From contig NZ_JAIQDI010000001.1 in the NCBI RefSeq assembly GCF_020034665.1, forward strand, positions 1,364,001 to 1,428,000: 64,000 nt of DNA, in the 5' to 3' direction. Positions within the stretch are counted from its first letter, which is position 1. Every line of letters starts with the position of its first letter. Under the pieces are notes generated by a model. The model saw nothing but the letters and a program-made list of their open reading frames with translations, was not told the DNA's origin and ran no database searches. This DNA comes from Niabella beijingensis. Lineage in GTDB: Bacteria; Bacteroidota; Bacteroidia; Chitinophagales; Chitinophagaceae. Positions 1 to 8,689 of the stretch are shown one piece after another. The position numbers were made by a program, and so were the translations under genes.

Positions 1-589
1 CAAATGTGTGCTGATAACGGTACAACGGTGTAGCTACATATACTACTGATTTCACCCACCATTTATCCTTAAACGCTTCTTCTTTACTGAGCTCTTCAAT
101 GCATTCATTGGCCACATTCCCTCCCTGGCCCAGGCCTACGAAATGAAAGCAGGACCGGTAATCCGTCCAGGAAGCGGTCTTTGCTTTTATCTGGGCGGTC
201 AGTTTCGCCGCTTCTTTTTTCCGTTCCGCGGCATCCTCGGCATCAAAATCAAAAACAAGTACCTCATTATCGATGTTCAGACGGTTGGAGAGCTCATTTT
301 TCATCTTCTTCATATACGCATCCCAGTCGCTGTAATCCTTATAGTACGTGTATTCCTTATCACTTTTCTTTTCCGGCTCCTGCTCCTCCTTGAAAAACAG
401 GCTCAGTCCGGGAATGCTGCCGGCCATCCCTTCCACTTTATCCACGGCGCCCTGCACAGCACCTGCAGCACCACCCAGCAGCTGATCCGCACCCAGTGCA
501 CCGGAAGGTTTATACCGTACCAGCACCAGCAGCTGCCGGATGTCGCTGAGTTCAAACTCCTGTTTTGTATCTGCACCGTTTGCGGGCAT
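1..589 (-). CDS. T6SS-linked alpha/beta-hydrolase-like protein, partial (C-terminus beyond the window)
   Basis: The frame is open from an ATG at 589 to the left edge, giving 196 codons without the C-terminus. It follows the PAAR gene by 13 bp on the same strand, so it is the last visible member of the vgrG-DUF4123-PAAR transcript, where effectors or their partners usually sit. Seen: no signal peptide; an Ala/Gly-rich stretch (GGAAGAVQGAVDK); a charged middle with DFDAEDAAERKKEA; then HFVGLGQGGNVANE followed by VKSVVYVATPLY. The last part matches the nucleophile-elbow strand of lipase-like hydrolases (VGHSxGG ... ATP), but the nucleophile position is Gly, not Ser. Inferred: an alpha/beta-hydrolase-fold protein, possibly a non-catalytic relative. 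Whether it is an effector, immunity protein or structural factor cannot be decided here. Confidence 0.6.
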   Translation of the reverse strand, partial: MPANGADTKQEFELSDIRQLLVLVRYKPSGALGADQLLGGAAGAVQGAVDKVEGMAGSIPGLSLFFKEEQEPEKKSDKEYTYYKDYSDWDAYMKKMKNELSNRLNIDNEVLVFDFDAEDAAERKKEAAKLTAQIKAKTASWTDYRSCFHFVGLGQGGNVANECIEELSKEEAFKDKWWVKSVVYVATPLYRYQHTF

Positions 590-602
590 ATTGCTTTCTT
601 TG

Positions 603-1229
603 TTATTTTATAAAGGTCACTGCGCAGTCGGCCGTTGTATAGCCCTGCAATGGCTGGGTTTCCCCGTTGCTGTTTGTTTTTCCCTCATGGATCTTGCCAT
701 CACTGGTCCGGATCTCATATCGTTTTCCTGCAACGGCCTTCTGTGCTTCATCTTTCAGTGTGAACGTGGCGGTAAAATCCTCTTTTGTCGTTTTCTCTGC
801 AACCGCTTCACCTTTTTCGGCGGCCGCTTTTAAGGCATTGCCATTCGCGATATCCTTTGCCTGGGCGGCGCCTGTTTTTCCTGCCATTCCCGCTCCTCCT
901 CCGGCACCGGCAGCATCACCACCTCCACCTCCTCCGGTTTCGCCGATAAGCACTGTAAAGCATCCGAGTAGAATACTTCCTCCATGTGCCGTCATGTCGC
1001 CCATACGGGCAGCAGGTTTTCCTCCGATCAGTACGCCGGAGCTTCCCAGCGTGATGACGTCAGGTGGACCCGTGCACACACACATATCGCCCATCGTTGC
1101 AGCAGGCAATCCTCCGATCAGCACATTTGGCACTCCTGCCGGCAGCACCGGTCCTCCAACATGCGGCACCAGTGCGTTCACCATCGGACAAACATGCATA
1201 TCTCCTACCCGTGCTGCTGGTTTTCCCAT
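603..1229 (-). CDS. PAAR-repeat T6SS spike-tip protein with C-terminal beta domain
   Basis: A 208-residue protein starting at ATG 1229 (MGKPAARVGDM). The longer open frame upstream overlaps the DUF4123 gene and has no conserved content, so this start is preferred; it lies 10 bp after the DUF4123 stop. Residues 1 to about 100 are a PAAR domain: repeated VLIGG(L/K)PAA(T/R)MGDM units with Cys and His (HVCP, MCVC, MTAHGG), as in proteins that cap the VgrG trimer. A glycine-rich linker (GGGGGGDAAGAGGGAG) follows, then about 60 residues reading LKDEAQKAVAGKRYEIRT and ending in TADCAVTFIK, a transthyretin-like extension common after PAAR domains. Inferred role: sharpening the spike and carrying or recruiting cargo, perhaps the hydrolase-like neighbour. 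Confidence 0.88.
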   Translation of the reverse strand: MGKPAARVGDMHVCPMVNALVPHVGGPVLPAGVPNVLIGGLPAATMGDMCVCTGPPDVITLGSSGVLIGGKPAARMGDMTAHGGSILLGCFTVLIGETGGGGGGDAAGAGGGAGMAGKTGAAQAKDIANGNALKAAAEKGEAVAEKTTKEDFTATFTLKDEAQKAVAGKRYEIRTSDGKIHEGKTNSNGETQPLQGYTTADCAVTFIK

Positions 1230-1239
1230 TGTTATTATT

Positions 1240-1851
1240 TTATTCAATAAAAAATCGCCGGCGTTTCGGTGCTTCCTCCTGCTGTGCGCCGGTCTCCGGT
1301 CTTGTAGTATCTTCCGGTATATTTCCGGGTGCTGCTGCTGCCGGCAACTGCCCGGTTTCTGCCGTTCCGTAGCTGATCGCGGATGCCGGTATGCGTTCGG
1401 ATCGTAATTCATTATTCCGGCCGGGGAGCCACCGGTTGAGGTAGCCCCGATCCTCATGCTCGGTATAAAAACAATCGAAACAGTCAAAAAAAGCCAGCTG
1501 CTCTTTCCTGCTCCAGCCGCCAAACCCAGACAACAGCACCCGGGCATCCCATATACGAACATATACCGGCCGGGCTTCCTGCTCTTTATAGAAGAGCGAC
1601 TGCAGGAAGGCGACAACCGCTTCCGTGGATTCCTGCGTTTCAAAAAAGATGCAATGATTCAGCCGGACCAGTGCATTTTTCTCTCGCAGGGAATATACCT
1701 CCTTATCCATTTCAAAAAGATAGGGTGCAGCATCCCATATCCGCTCATCATCGGTTTGATAGAACAGCGACCTGTAGCGGGGATAGCGCTGAAGTAACCG
1801 GATCAGTGTATATTCGCCATTCAGAGCGGTATCATAACATAACAAATGCAC
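1240..1851 (-). CDS. DUF4123-family T6SS adaptor/chaperone
   Basis: A 203-residue protein between vgrG (6 bp upstream) and the PAAR gene (10 bp downstream). The central pattern, VYVRIWDARVLLSGFGG then KEQLAFFDCFDCFYTEHE, resembles DUF4123 (Tap/TEC-like) proteins, which in other T6SSs load effectors onto VgrG. The last 45 residues are Pro/Gln/Glu-rich and end in KRRRFFIE, probably a flexible tail. There is no signal peptide, so it should be cytoplasmic. Its place between spike and PAAR/cargo genes supports an adaptor role. Family assignment is from pattern recognition only. Confidence 0.75.
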   Translation of the reverse strand: MHLLCYDTALNGEYTLIRLLQRYPRYRSLFYQTDDERIWDAAPYLFEMDKEVYSLREKNALVRLNHCIFFETQESTEAVVAFLQSLFYKEQEARPVYVRIWDARVLLSGFGGWSRKEQLAFFDCFDCFYTEHEDRGYLNRWLPGRNNELRSERIPASAISYGTAETGQLPAAAAPGNIPEDTTRPETGAQQEEAPKRRRFFIE

Positions 1852-1857
1852 GGCAGC

Positions 1858-3771
1858 TTAATTTATTTTTACGAGGGCCCCTGTTAAAGAAGTCACACCA
1901 TCGCCTTTCAGATCCAGCATGGCCCCTGCCAGTTTTGCCTGGGCCTCTCCTTTCAGATCCAGCGAGGCACTGGCATCCACTTTAATCTCGGTACCGGAAA
2001 GCTCCGCCGCCAGCTTACTTTCCAGCTTTAGCTTATCGTCTGCTTTTACATTGATGGTAGTGGCATTCAGGCTGATCTCACCCGCACTCATACTGATCGA
2101 CCGGTCGGCTTTGATATTGATGTTTCCGTTTGAAGTAATGTCGATCACACTGCCGTCCTTCTGCATATCGATTTTAAGGATCACATTACCTCCGCTCTTT
2201 ATACCGCAGGTAGCGCGGCCCTTATCCCCGTCAAGGAACAATACCGAAAAATTATCATCATCATTACCGCTGGTTATTTTGATGATCTTCTGTTCTTTGT
2301 TCTTCAGCATATAAAGGCGGTTTCCAATTTCATTATCAAAATCATCGGCCAGTATCATTTCGCCTTTGTCATCGTCCATCTCCAGCCTTCTTCCGGTTTT
2401 TGTCCCGATCCGTTTTATATGATTGCCTTTTTCCGGTATTTCCGGCTTGTGTTTTTCCGTATAAAGCGCACCGGCCACATAAGGCCGTTCTGCATTGTTA
2501 TCGGTAAAATGCACCATTACCTCATCATCGATCTCCGGAAGAAACCGGAATCCTTTACTGCCGCCGGCATGTGGCACCACCATTGGTATCCACGGGCTTT
2601 TTTCATCTTCTTTCATCCAGGGAAATTTTATTTTTACCCGGGCCATACCGGCATCATCTTCATTGTCGGTAACGACGCCTACCTGCGATACGGCCTTTGG
2701 AAAAACAGCGGCATCCGCATATGGCGGCACTTCCGCTTCCAGCGGGATCGCGGTAAAATGGTTGTTATAATGATCTGCCTGTAATGCTTCGTGATGGATC
2801 TGCGTGATAATAAAGCTTTTTCCCGCGGTATCATCCTGGTCTTTTATCTTTACGATCTTTCCAACAGACAATTTATTGTTTCGCGTGGTGCCGGTGATGG
2901 CGGCGGCTGATGTATACCGGGAATGCTGGTCGATGCGAAAAAAATGATCCATCATTTCCTGGTTAAAACCCGATGCCAGGAAATCATCGCCACGGGCTTC
3001 CAGGGCCTTTTTACCGGCATCTTCCGCAGCCTGAACGATGGAACTATCGGGCACTTTTTCTTCTTTTTCCGAACGGATGATCTCACCTTTATAACTATCG
3101 GTACCTACAACCGCTTTGGGGTTCCGCAACACATGGGCATGAATATTCAGATTCGAAACATCATCCGGCGCCCTCAGTTCAACCGGCTGTCCATCGGGTT
3201 TCTTTCCGAATACGAGATGCGCTCCGTCATAGAACATCCATTCACCAAAACGCACGGCGAGAGAAGTGGTAAAATCGAACAGGGTCTGCCCATACTGTAC
3301 CGTATAATGCAGCAGGCGCGTATACTGCGGTTCCTTTTTCACGGCCGGTTTCAGATCAGAATCCTTATAAGCCTTGTCGAGGATACCGGAAATGGACTGT
3401 TTATAAAAGGAATGGAATTCCGGTATTTTATCCACCTTACAAAAAAGACCGGAGCCTTTGATCCGGAATTCATAATTGCGTTCATCGATAAGCGCCGAGT
3501 TCACCGATTCGATGATCCCTTTGAACTGGTGACAGGAAGTATCGCTGCTGTCCTTGAAATCGATCTGCAGCTCCCGGCCCAGAACGGCTTTCTTAAAATC
3601 AATGATCGCATCCAGTGTTCCATGATCATCGTCTGCCCGCATGGAAAATGAAAAAGCGTTTACATTTACGAACGCTTCATCCAGGAAGAGATTGGAGAAG
3701 ACAACCGGCTGGTTGTTGCGGTATCCCTGTATAACGATCTCGGTTTTGCTCAGAATGGCATCATTTGACAT
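1858..3771 (-). CDS. vgrG: VgrG (TssI) T6SS spike protein
   Basis: A 637-residue protein with the gp27/gp5 layout of VgrG. The N-terminal part (about 1-340) is the gp27-like base with a QTLFDFTTSLAVRFGEWMFYD segment. An OB-fold gp5-like region follows (VGVVTDNEDDAGMARVKIK, then KSPWIPMVVPHAGG and EIDDEVMVHF). The last 150 residues are repetitive beta strands (INIKADRSISMSAG, LKLESKLAAELSG) forming the needle shaft. No toxin domain is fused. It is the first gene of a leftward unit and diverges from the tssG operon across 285 bp. Inferred role: puncturing spike, with the next genes supplying adaptor, tip and cargo. Confidence 0.93.
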   Translation of the reverse strand: MSNDAILSKTEIVIQGYRNNQPVVFSNLFLDEAFVNVNAFSFSMRADDDHGTLDAIIDFKKAVLGRELQIDFKDSSDTSCHQFKGIIESVNSALIDERNYEFRIKGSGLFCKVDKIPEFHSFYKQSISGILDKAYKDSDLKPAVKKEPQYTRLLHYTVQYGQTLFDFTTSLAVRFGEWMFYDGAHLVFGKKPDGQPVELRAPDDVSNLNIHAHVLRNPKAVVGTDSYKGEIIRSEKEEKVPDSSIVQAAEDAGKKALEARGDDFLASGFNQEMMDHFFRIDQHSRYTSAAAITGTTRNNKLSVGKIVKIKDQDDTAGKSFIITQIHHEALQADHYNNHFTAIPLEAEVPPYADAAVFPKAVSQVGVVTDNEDDAGMARVKIKFPWMKEDEKSPWIPMVVPHAGGSKGFRFLPEIDDEVMVHFTDNNAERPYVAGALYTEKHKPEIPEKGNHIKRIGTKTGRRLEMDDDKGEMILADDFDNEIGNRLYMLKNKEQKIIKITSGNDDDNFSVLFLDGDKGRATCGIKSGGNVILKIDMQKDGSVIDITSNGNINIKADRSISMSAGEISLNATTINVKADDKLKLESKLAAELSGTEIKVDASASLDLKGEAQAKLAGAMLDLKGDGVTSLTGALVKIN

Positions 3772-4056
3772 GTGTTATTATTTAAGCCGGCTTTAAGCAG
3801 ATGAAATGCATGTTCACGCTAGGTCAGGCTGGGGCCAGATCGGTCGGAAACACCTACCTGCCTGCCTGATGTCCTTTCTTAGATTACACAGCTCATTAAT
3901 TGCCTAGTTACAGAATAGGTTTTTATTTTCAGTAAAAATAGATCTTTGCGTTACTACAAACCATCGCTATTATTAGGTATAGCCCACCCTTTTCTTTTTT
4001 TCTACTTTTGATACCAGGTCATTCGCATCAGAAAAGAATACCATAATTAAAACAAC
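3772..4056. promoter_or_regulatory. Divergent intergenic region between vgrG and tssG
   Basis: This stretch must carry promoters for both T6SS units. A TACTTTTG at 4003-4010 fits the Bacteroidota -7 consensus TAnnTTTG and would give tssG a leader of about 40 nt; no clear -33 TTG lies 19 bp before it. A palindrome, TTAAGCCGGCTT, sits about 8 bp before the vgrG start and could act as an operator or leader hairpin. No gene was found here. Confidence 0.4.
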
Positions 4057-4944
4057 ATGAGCTCCCGGAATAACCATATTATGAAACCTCCGTTTCGCGC
4101 CGAAGCCATATGTGCGGGGTTGATCAGATCGGGAATTCCGGCAGATCAGATCGTTGTTCATGCAAGAGGCGGCTTCAGAAAAAGCTTTAGCGACGACGTG
4201 GCGGAACTGGACGAGACCGGCTCCGGATTTGAGCTGACCGTGAACAGGGACAGCCTCTATGACAAGCTGCCGGAAGGACTCTTTCATCAGACAAAAGGTA
4301 ACAGCCGGATCCGCACCATAGAAGATGCCGTTCAGGAGCACAAACGGTATAAGGAAGAAGAGCGGCTGGCCCGGAAGTTTTTTTCGCCACTGGAACAGCT
4401 CCTGTTCCGCTACCAGGTTCTTTTGGAAAAAGAAGAACAGGACATGCAGTTTGATCTCCAGGGAGGAAGATTGAACCGGGCATGGTTTGATTTCTGGAAC
4501 TTCGACACCGCATTGCCGGGAGAGGAAGCCGGCCGGATGTTGCAACTGATGCCCTATCTGCATGCCATAAAAGGGAACCCCGCCGATACAGCAGAAGCGC
4601 TGGCCTATATACTGAATAAAAAAGTGCTGCTGCGTGAAGCAGAGAAGCCCAGTGCGGTTCCCCTGTCATCTCCGGATGCGCTCGCCGAAACGCGGCTGGG
4701 AGGAAACAGTACGATCGGCGATAACACGCTGGAGTTGTTTCATCACTGGGTATTTTCGATTGAGGGCACAACAGGCAGGGAACTGCTGCTCTTTGTCCCC
4801 CAACCCGGCCAGACAACTATTCTGCAAAAATTCGAAGACCTCTTTGTTCCATTTGAAATAGATGTGCAATTTGAATTTGATATACAGGAAAAGGAGGCGG
4901 GTAAAGATCTTGGTTCGGTACTCGGCTATGGAGCCCATATCTGA
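4057..4944 (+). CDS. tssG: TssG-like T6SS baseplate subunit
   Basis: A 295-residue soluble protein, first gene of a seven-gene rightward operon. It has no signal peptide or membrane segment. Visible features are MKPPFRAEAICAGLIRSG near the start, a charged helix (EHKRYKEEERLARKFF), and a C-terminal GRELLLFVPQPGQ ... FEIDVQFEFDIQEK. TssG and TssF form the baseplate wedge with TssE and TssK. Since TssK, TssE and TssF are all recognisable in this operon and no other member fits TssG, the assignment rests on context and size as well as weak sequence resemblance. ATG at 4057 is used; ATG at 4081 is a possible internal start. Confidence 0.65.
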   Translation: MSSRNNHIMKPPFRAEAICAGLIRSGIPADQIVVHARGGFRKSFSDDVAELDETGSGFELTVNRDSLYDKLPEGLFHQTKGNSRIRTIEDAVQEHKRYKEEERLARKFFSPLEQLLFRYQVLLEKEEQDMQFDLQGGRLNRAWFDFWNFDTALPGEEAGRMLQLMPYLHAIKGNPADTAEALAYILNKKVLLREAEKPSAVPLSSPDALAETRLGGNSTIGDNTLELFHHWVFSIEGTTGRELLLFVPQPGQTTILQKFEDLFVPFEIDVQFEFDIQEKEAGKDLGSVLGYGAHI

Positions 4945-4983
4945 TCCGGGTCTTACAACTGTTTATTTCAAAACTTAATAACT

Positions 4984-5835
4984 ATGGCGTTAAAGTTTTT
5001 TATACTCTACGCAGGCCTGTTTTTATTCTCGTCACTGGCACTGATCCCTTTGATCCGGCAAATGAGCAGCTCATTCAGCAACAGGGGCAAACGTCCCTGG
5101 ATCTTTAGCTTTGTTGCCTCGGCCCTTTCATCCGGTGCTGCCTTTGCCATTACTTATATTACCCAAAACCTGTTTACAACGTTCTGGCTGCTTGGCGGGC
5201 TGTTCCTGGTCCTGGGTTTCCTTTTTGTATTACTCGTGCATAAGAAATATTTCCGTGCCCGTCATGACAACCGCAACAAACAGCTGTTCTCGGAGCTGCT
5301 TTTCGGCTGCTCGATACTTTTCCTTTGCGTTGCCCTTTTCTCCTCGCTGCAGTATTTTCTCAAAGACCGGAATTTTATGTATTTCCCGATGTTGCTGTGC
5401 ATGCTGTTCTTTTTTATCCCGGTTCTGGTACTGCATACATTTGATGCTGCTATAAATATCCCCAGGCCGGACTACCCGGCATGGCAGTATCCGGAACAAA
5501 CACTCGAACTGCCGGACGAAAAGGAAGGGGAACACCTTTATGTGATCTGGTTTGAAATAGCAAAAAAACTCACGGATACCCAACGCACCTTTTTCAGGGG
5601 AAAGGCCCCGGAAGACATGTTGCTGGGCGATCTGTTCTATCATTTTATCAATGAGTACAATGAGGATCACAGCGAAACACCGATTGAATATAAGAACGAC
5701 GAGAAAACCTCCGAATGGCAGTTCCGGACCCGGTCCCGCTGGTACAATTTCTCAAAAGTACTGGATGCGGCCTCCCCGGTGGCCCGGAACCCGATAAAAG
5801 AAAATACTATTATTATCTGTGAACGGGTTCAGTAA
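4984..5835 (+). CDS. tssN: TssN-like T6SS-iii membrane protein
   Basis: A 283-residue protein with five hydrophobic segments at about 4-24, 38-60, 66-86, 103-123 and 133-150, followed by a soluble domain of about 130 residues. The soluble part contains EGEHLYVIWFEIAKKL and EWQFRTRSRWYNFSKVL. This layout fits TssN, one of the proteins (TssN, O, P, Q, R) that replace the TssJLM complex in Bacteroidota T6SS-iii. It sits 39 bp after tssG and 25 bp before tssK. Inferred role: inner-membrane anchor that connects the baseplate with the envelope-spanning complex. Confidence 0.78.
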   Translation: MALKFFILYAGLFLFSSLALIPLIRQMSSSFSNRGKRPWIFSFVASALSSGAAFAITYITQNLFTTFWLLGGLFLVLGFLFVLLVHKKYFRARHDNRNKQLFSELLFGCSILFLCVALFSSLQYFLKDRNFMYFPMLLCMLFFFIPVLVLHTFDAAINIPRPDYPAWQYPEQTLELPDEKEGEHLYVIWFEIAKKLTDTQRTFFRGKAPEDMLLGDLFYHFINEYNEDHSETPIEYKNDEKTSEWQFRTRSRWYNFSKVLDAASPVARNPIKENTIIICERVQ

Positions 5836-5860
5836 CCACCCGTTATTCAAAAACTAAAAC

Positions 5861-7012
5861 ATGGACAACGGATCTACTTTTTTACGTGTAAACTGGTCGG
5901 ACGGCATGAAGCTGAACAAAGCGCTTTTTATTGCCCAGGACAATGCCGCCGCCGCCGCTTCCCACCAGCTGATCGCCTCCACACTGTCTCCTATAAGATA
6001 CGGGCTGCTGCCGGTGGAAAAGAACTTTTCGGTAAGGATGGCTGTAGACAACCAGCATACCATCCGGGTTTCGGTGCTTTCCTGTAAAGCGCTTACCCTA
6101 GGCGGTATCCCTGTATTCATCGACGCGTTCACCGACGCATCCGCTGCCGATGGCATTCCCGCTGCATCCCTGGAGATCAATACCAGTCAACAGGCCCTTT
6201 ACTGGGTGGTACTGCTGGCCAAACCCTTTGAACGGAATCCCGCCGGCACTATTGACCCGGATGAAACCCCAGCCCGGTTCCCTTTTGTAAAACCGGGATT
6301 TACGGTGCTGTTGGTGGAGGACCAGGAATTCGGTCAGTACGCCCAACATCCGATGGCCCTGTGTATCGGAAAAATAAACGCAACAGGAAACGCAGCCTAT
6401 ATCGACGAGGAATACATTCCCCCCTGTATTTGCACAGCCGCTTCTGCCGACCTGCTGGGCTTGCATGCAGAACTGGATCAGTTCCTCTCCGGGCTTGAAC
6501 AGTCCTGCTCCCAGATCGTTCAGAAGATCTATAAAAAAAGCCAGCAGAACAACCTGTCTGAACTGGCCCGCTTTCTCTGCGACCGGATCATGCTGTTCCT
6601 CGGCCAGGTGATCACCGAATACCGCTGGGACCTGATTCATCAATCGCCGGCGCTCCTGCTCCGGCATATTGCAGCACTGGCCCGGGTTATTAAAAATACC
6701 ATCGACCTGCGTATCGGCTCCGGCAAGGATGAACTGATGAGCTATCTCTGCGAATGGTGCGAACTGAACCAGGGCGAACTGGAAGGCCTGCTGAACGATA
6801 TGGCACTGCTGCGGTATCAGCACAATGACATCAATGAAAATATCCGGCAGATCATCGGCTTTGCCAAAGTGATCGGAAAGCTGTTCAACACATTGAGCAA
6901 CCTGGAATTTATAGGCAAACGCAAGGACTCCGGCTTATTTGTAAAGGAAGAGCAGACCTTTCCCGTCAACGATGCCAATGCCCCCAAACCGAAACGCCGG
7001 TTTTTCGGCTAA
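5861..7012 (+). CDS. tssK: TssK T6SS baseplate-membrane connector
   Basis: A 383-residue soluble protein. The N-terminus reads FLRVNWSDGMKLNKALFIAQ, a variant of the 'v.W.eGm.l.pqhFq..d' opening of TssK. The centre carries helical stalk sequence (ELDQFLSGLEQSCSQIVQKI) and the C-terminal half a helical domain (HIAALARVIKNTIDLR). The tail is basic (PKPKRRFFG). TssK trimers join the baseplate wedges to the membrane complex; in T6SS-iii the partner is expected to be TssN, encoded just upstream. ATG at 5861 follows the tssN stop by 25 bp. Confidence 0.85.
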   Translation: MDNGSTFLRVNWSDGMKLNKALFIAQDNAAAAASHQLIASTLSPIRYGLLPVEKNFSVRMAVDNQHTIRVSVLSCKALTLGGIPVFIDAFTDASAADGIPAASLEINTSQQALYWVVLLAKPFERNPAGTIDPDETPARFPFVKPGFTVLLVEDQEFGQYAQHPMALCIGKINATGNAAYIDEEYIPPCICTAASADLLGLHAELDQFLSGLEQSCSQIVQKIYKKSQQNNLSELARFLCDRIMLFLGQVITEYRWDLIHQSPALLLRHIAALARVIKNTIDLRIGSGKDELMSYLCEWCELNQGELEGLLNDMALLRYQHNDINENIRQIIGFAKVIGKLFNTLSNLEFIGKRKDSGLFVKEEQTFPVNDANAPKPKRRFFG

Positions 7013-7054
7013 TACCGGAATGTATATAATCCTTAAAGCGATAAATAATTATTC

Positions 7055-7576
7055 ATGAAACCCAACAATACCACTGAAAGGAGCCGTGCTTTTGCCCGTT
7101 TTTTACTGTTTTTTTTCCTTACCGTCGCGTTGATGGTCACCGCGATCTTCTTTGGGATCCGCATTCCTTACGCGGAAAATGAAAAACTCCGCGAACAGCT
7201 CGCCATCATTGAAAAGGAGAACCGGTTCCGCGACAATTTTGCGGGCAATATGCTGCAAACACAGTCCCTGCTGGACACCGTGAACCTTGACCCGGCCCGG
7301 TCCGGACTCATCGACGGACGCATCACCCAGAAGATACAGGAGATGGATGCACTGCTGAGCCGGAACGAGGCCGGCTCAAAGGACATCTACGCGCAGGTGA
7401 TCAAGGCCCTCAACAATACACAGACGGACAAAAAAGGGCTGAGAGCCGCCAGCAGCAAGGATTCTGTTGTGGCCATGTATAACGCACAGATACAGGAACT
7501 GAAAAATTCGCTTACAAAGTGGCAGGACTCGTATAAACAACTGGAGATGCAGAACCTTCTCCTGCGTCAAAAATAA
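7055..7576 (+). CDS. tssO: TssO-like T6SS-iii protein, one membrane segment plus coiled coil
   Basis: A 173-residue protein. Residues about 12-33 form one membrane helix (FLLFFFLTVALMVTAIFFGI). The rest is almost entirely charged helix with heptad character (YAENEKLREQLAIIEKENRF ... LKNSLTKWQDSYKQLEMQ). A short cytoplasmic N-terminus and a long periplasmic coiled coil match TssO of the TssNQOPR complex. It lies between tssK and the tssP-like gene, 21 bp before the latter. Confidence 0.75.
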   Translation: MKPNNTTERSRAFARFLLFFFLTVALMVTAIFFGIRIPYAENEKLREQLAIIEKENRFRDNFAGNMLQTQSLLDTVNLDPARSGLIDGRITQKIQEMDALLSRNEAGSKDIYAQVIKALNNTQTDKKGLRAASSKDSVVAMYNAQIQELKNSLTKWQDSYKQLEMQNLLLRQK

Positions 7577-7597
7577 CAGGACCTTAATCACTACATC

Positions 7598-8683
7598 ATG
7601 CATTTTGTATATTCAAAACAATGGGGACGGCTCGATTTCAGGGTATGGGTTTCCCTGCTCCTTCTGGCTGTGGCCACCCTGGGACTTCTCGGCTATAAAG
7701 TGGCTACCCATGTGGCCTGTCCTGAATTTCAGCTGAAAACCGGAAGCACGATCAATCATCTTTCGGAGCGTCCCAATACCTATTTCGTCAACGAACAGGT
7801 AAAGTTTCTCGCTACGCAAAATGATGCCAGCCTCATCGTTACCTGGAATTTTGGTGATAAATCGGCTACGCAGATCGGCGCATCGGTCATGCACCGTTTT
7901 ATCAAAGAAGGCAATTACCTCGTTACGGCATCAGTGAACGGCCGCTGTACCATGTCCCTCAATATACGCGTGATACAGAACAGCACGCCTATCAGTGAAA
8001 CCGGTAGTCCCGCAGTGGCCGGGATTGTTTCGGATGATGTTGTTACCCTGGGCAATGAGACCGTTTTTAATACCACCGCCTCTTCCGGAACATATACCTG
8101 GAGTATTGCAGAGCTGCCGGAACTGGGACAGCAAACCACACAAAGCGCGCGCTTTATATTTACAAAGCCGGGATCTTTCACCGTGTTGCTCCTGCTGGAT
8201 AAAGGCCTACGGTATCAGAAGCCCATCCAGGTAACCGATCCGCTGGGGAGTGGCACTCCTGCCTCCAGTGTTCCGCTCCCACCCGGTCCGGCCGAAACAG
8301 GGCCGCCACCGCTGCCTGTGGATGAACCGAAAAAGCAGGAGCCGGTCAAAGAAGAGGCCGGCACCCAGGCACCACAGGAACCGGCGCCCCCTGCCGTCAA
8401 AGTGTATGAACAGTTGCCAGAGCCGGCGATACAGGCGATGCTGGAAGAGGTAACAGTAGGAAAGAAAAGCGTTGAGGATTTTAACAACATCCTCTGTAAC
8501 GGGGCAGGAACAAAAGTTATGGCCAATAATGAAGCCACCACTTTCGCTGCTCTTTGCAATGCACTTAAAGAAAAGAAAGGACTGCCTTTATTAAAAAGAA
8601 AAAGAAAGATCCAGTCATTTAAAATTGTAAGAGATGCCGGCAATGGCAATTGCGTAAAAATAATTTACATCAGTTATAAATAA
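7598..8683 (+). CDS. tssP: TssP-like T6SS-iii protein with PKD-type domain
   Basis: A 361-residue protein with one membrane helix at about 15-37 (VWVSLLLLAVATLGLLGYKV) and a large periplasmic part. Residues about 60-130 look like a PKD/Ig-like domain: NEQVKFLATQND, TWNFGDKSA, HRFIKEGNYLVTASV. A second beta-sandwich-like unit (VTLGNETVFNTTASSGTYTW ... FTKPGSFTVLLLL) spans about 148-205. A Pro/Glu-rich linker (PPGPAETGPPPLP; APQEPAPPAVK) leads to an 85-residue C-terminal domain with basic KRKRKIQSFK and a Cys. Position after tssO and the single-pass periplasmic layout suggest TssP; the name is inferred from context. Confidence 0.7.
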   Translation: MHFVYSKQWGRLDFRVWVSLLLLAVATLGLLGYKVATHVACPEFQLKTGSTINHLSERPNTYFVNEQVKFLATQNDASLIVTWNFGDKSATQIGASVMHRFIKEGNYLVTASVNGRCTMSLNIRVIQNSTPISETGSPAVAGIVSDDVVTLGNETVFNTTASSGTYTWSIAELPELGQQTTQSARFIFTKPGSFTVLLLLDKGLRYQKPIQVTDPLGSGTPASSVPLPPGPAETGPPPLPVDEPKKQEPVKEEAGTQAPQEPAPPAVKVYEQLPEPAIQAMLEEVTVGKKSVEDFNNILCNGAGTKVMANNEATTFAALCNALKEKKGLPLLKRKRKIQSFKIVRDAGNGNCVKIIYISYK

Positions 8684-8689
8684 ACCCAG

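Noticed and set aside
143..613. 156-codon plus-strand frame at the left edge
   Set aside because: It is antisense to the hydrolase-like gene, which has family-like motifs and operon spacing; the plus frame is hydrophobic without family content.
667..1407. 246-codon plus-strand frame
   Set aside because: Shadow of the Gly/Ala-rich PAAR gene; the PAAR motifs are on the minus strand.
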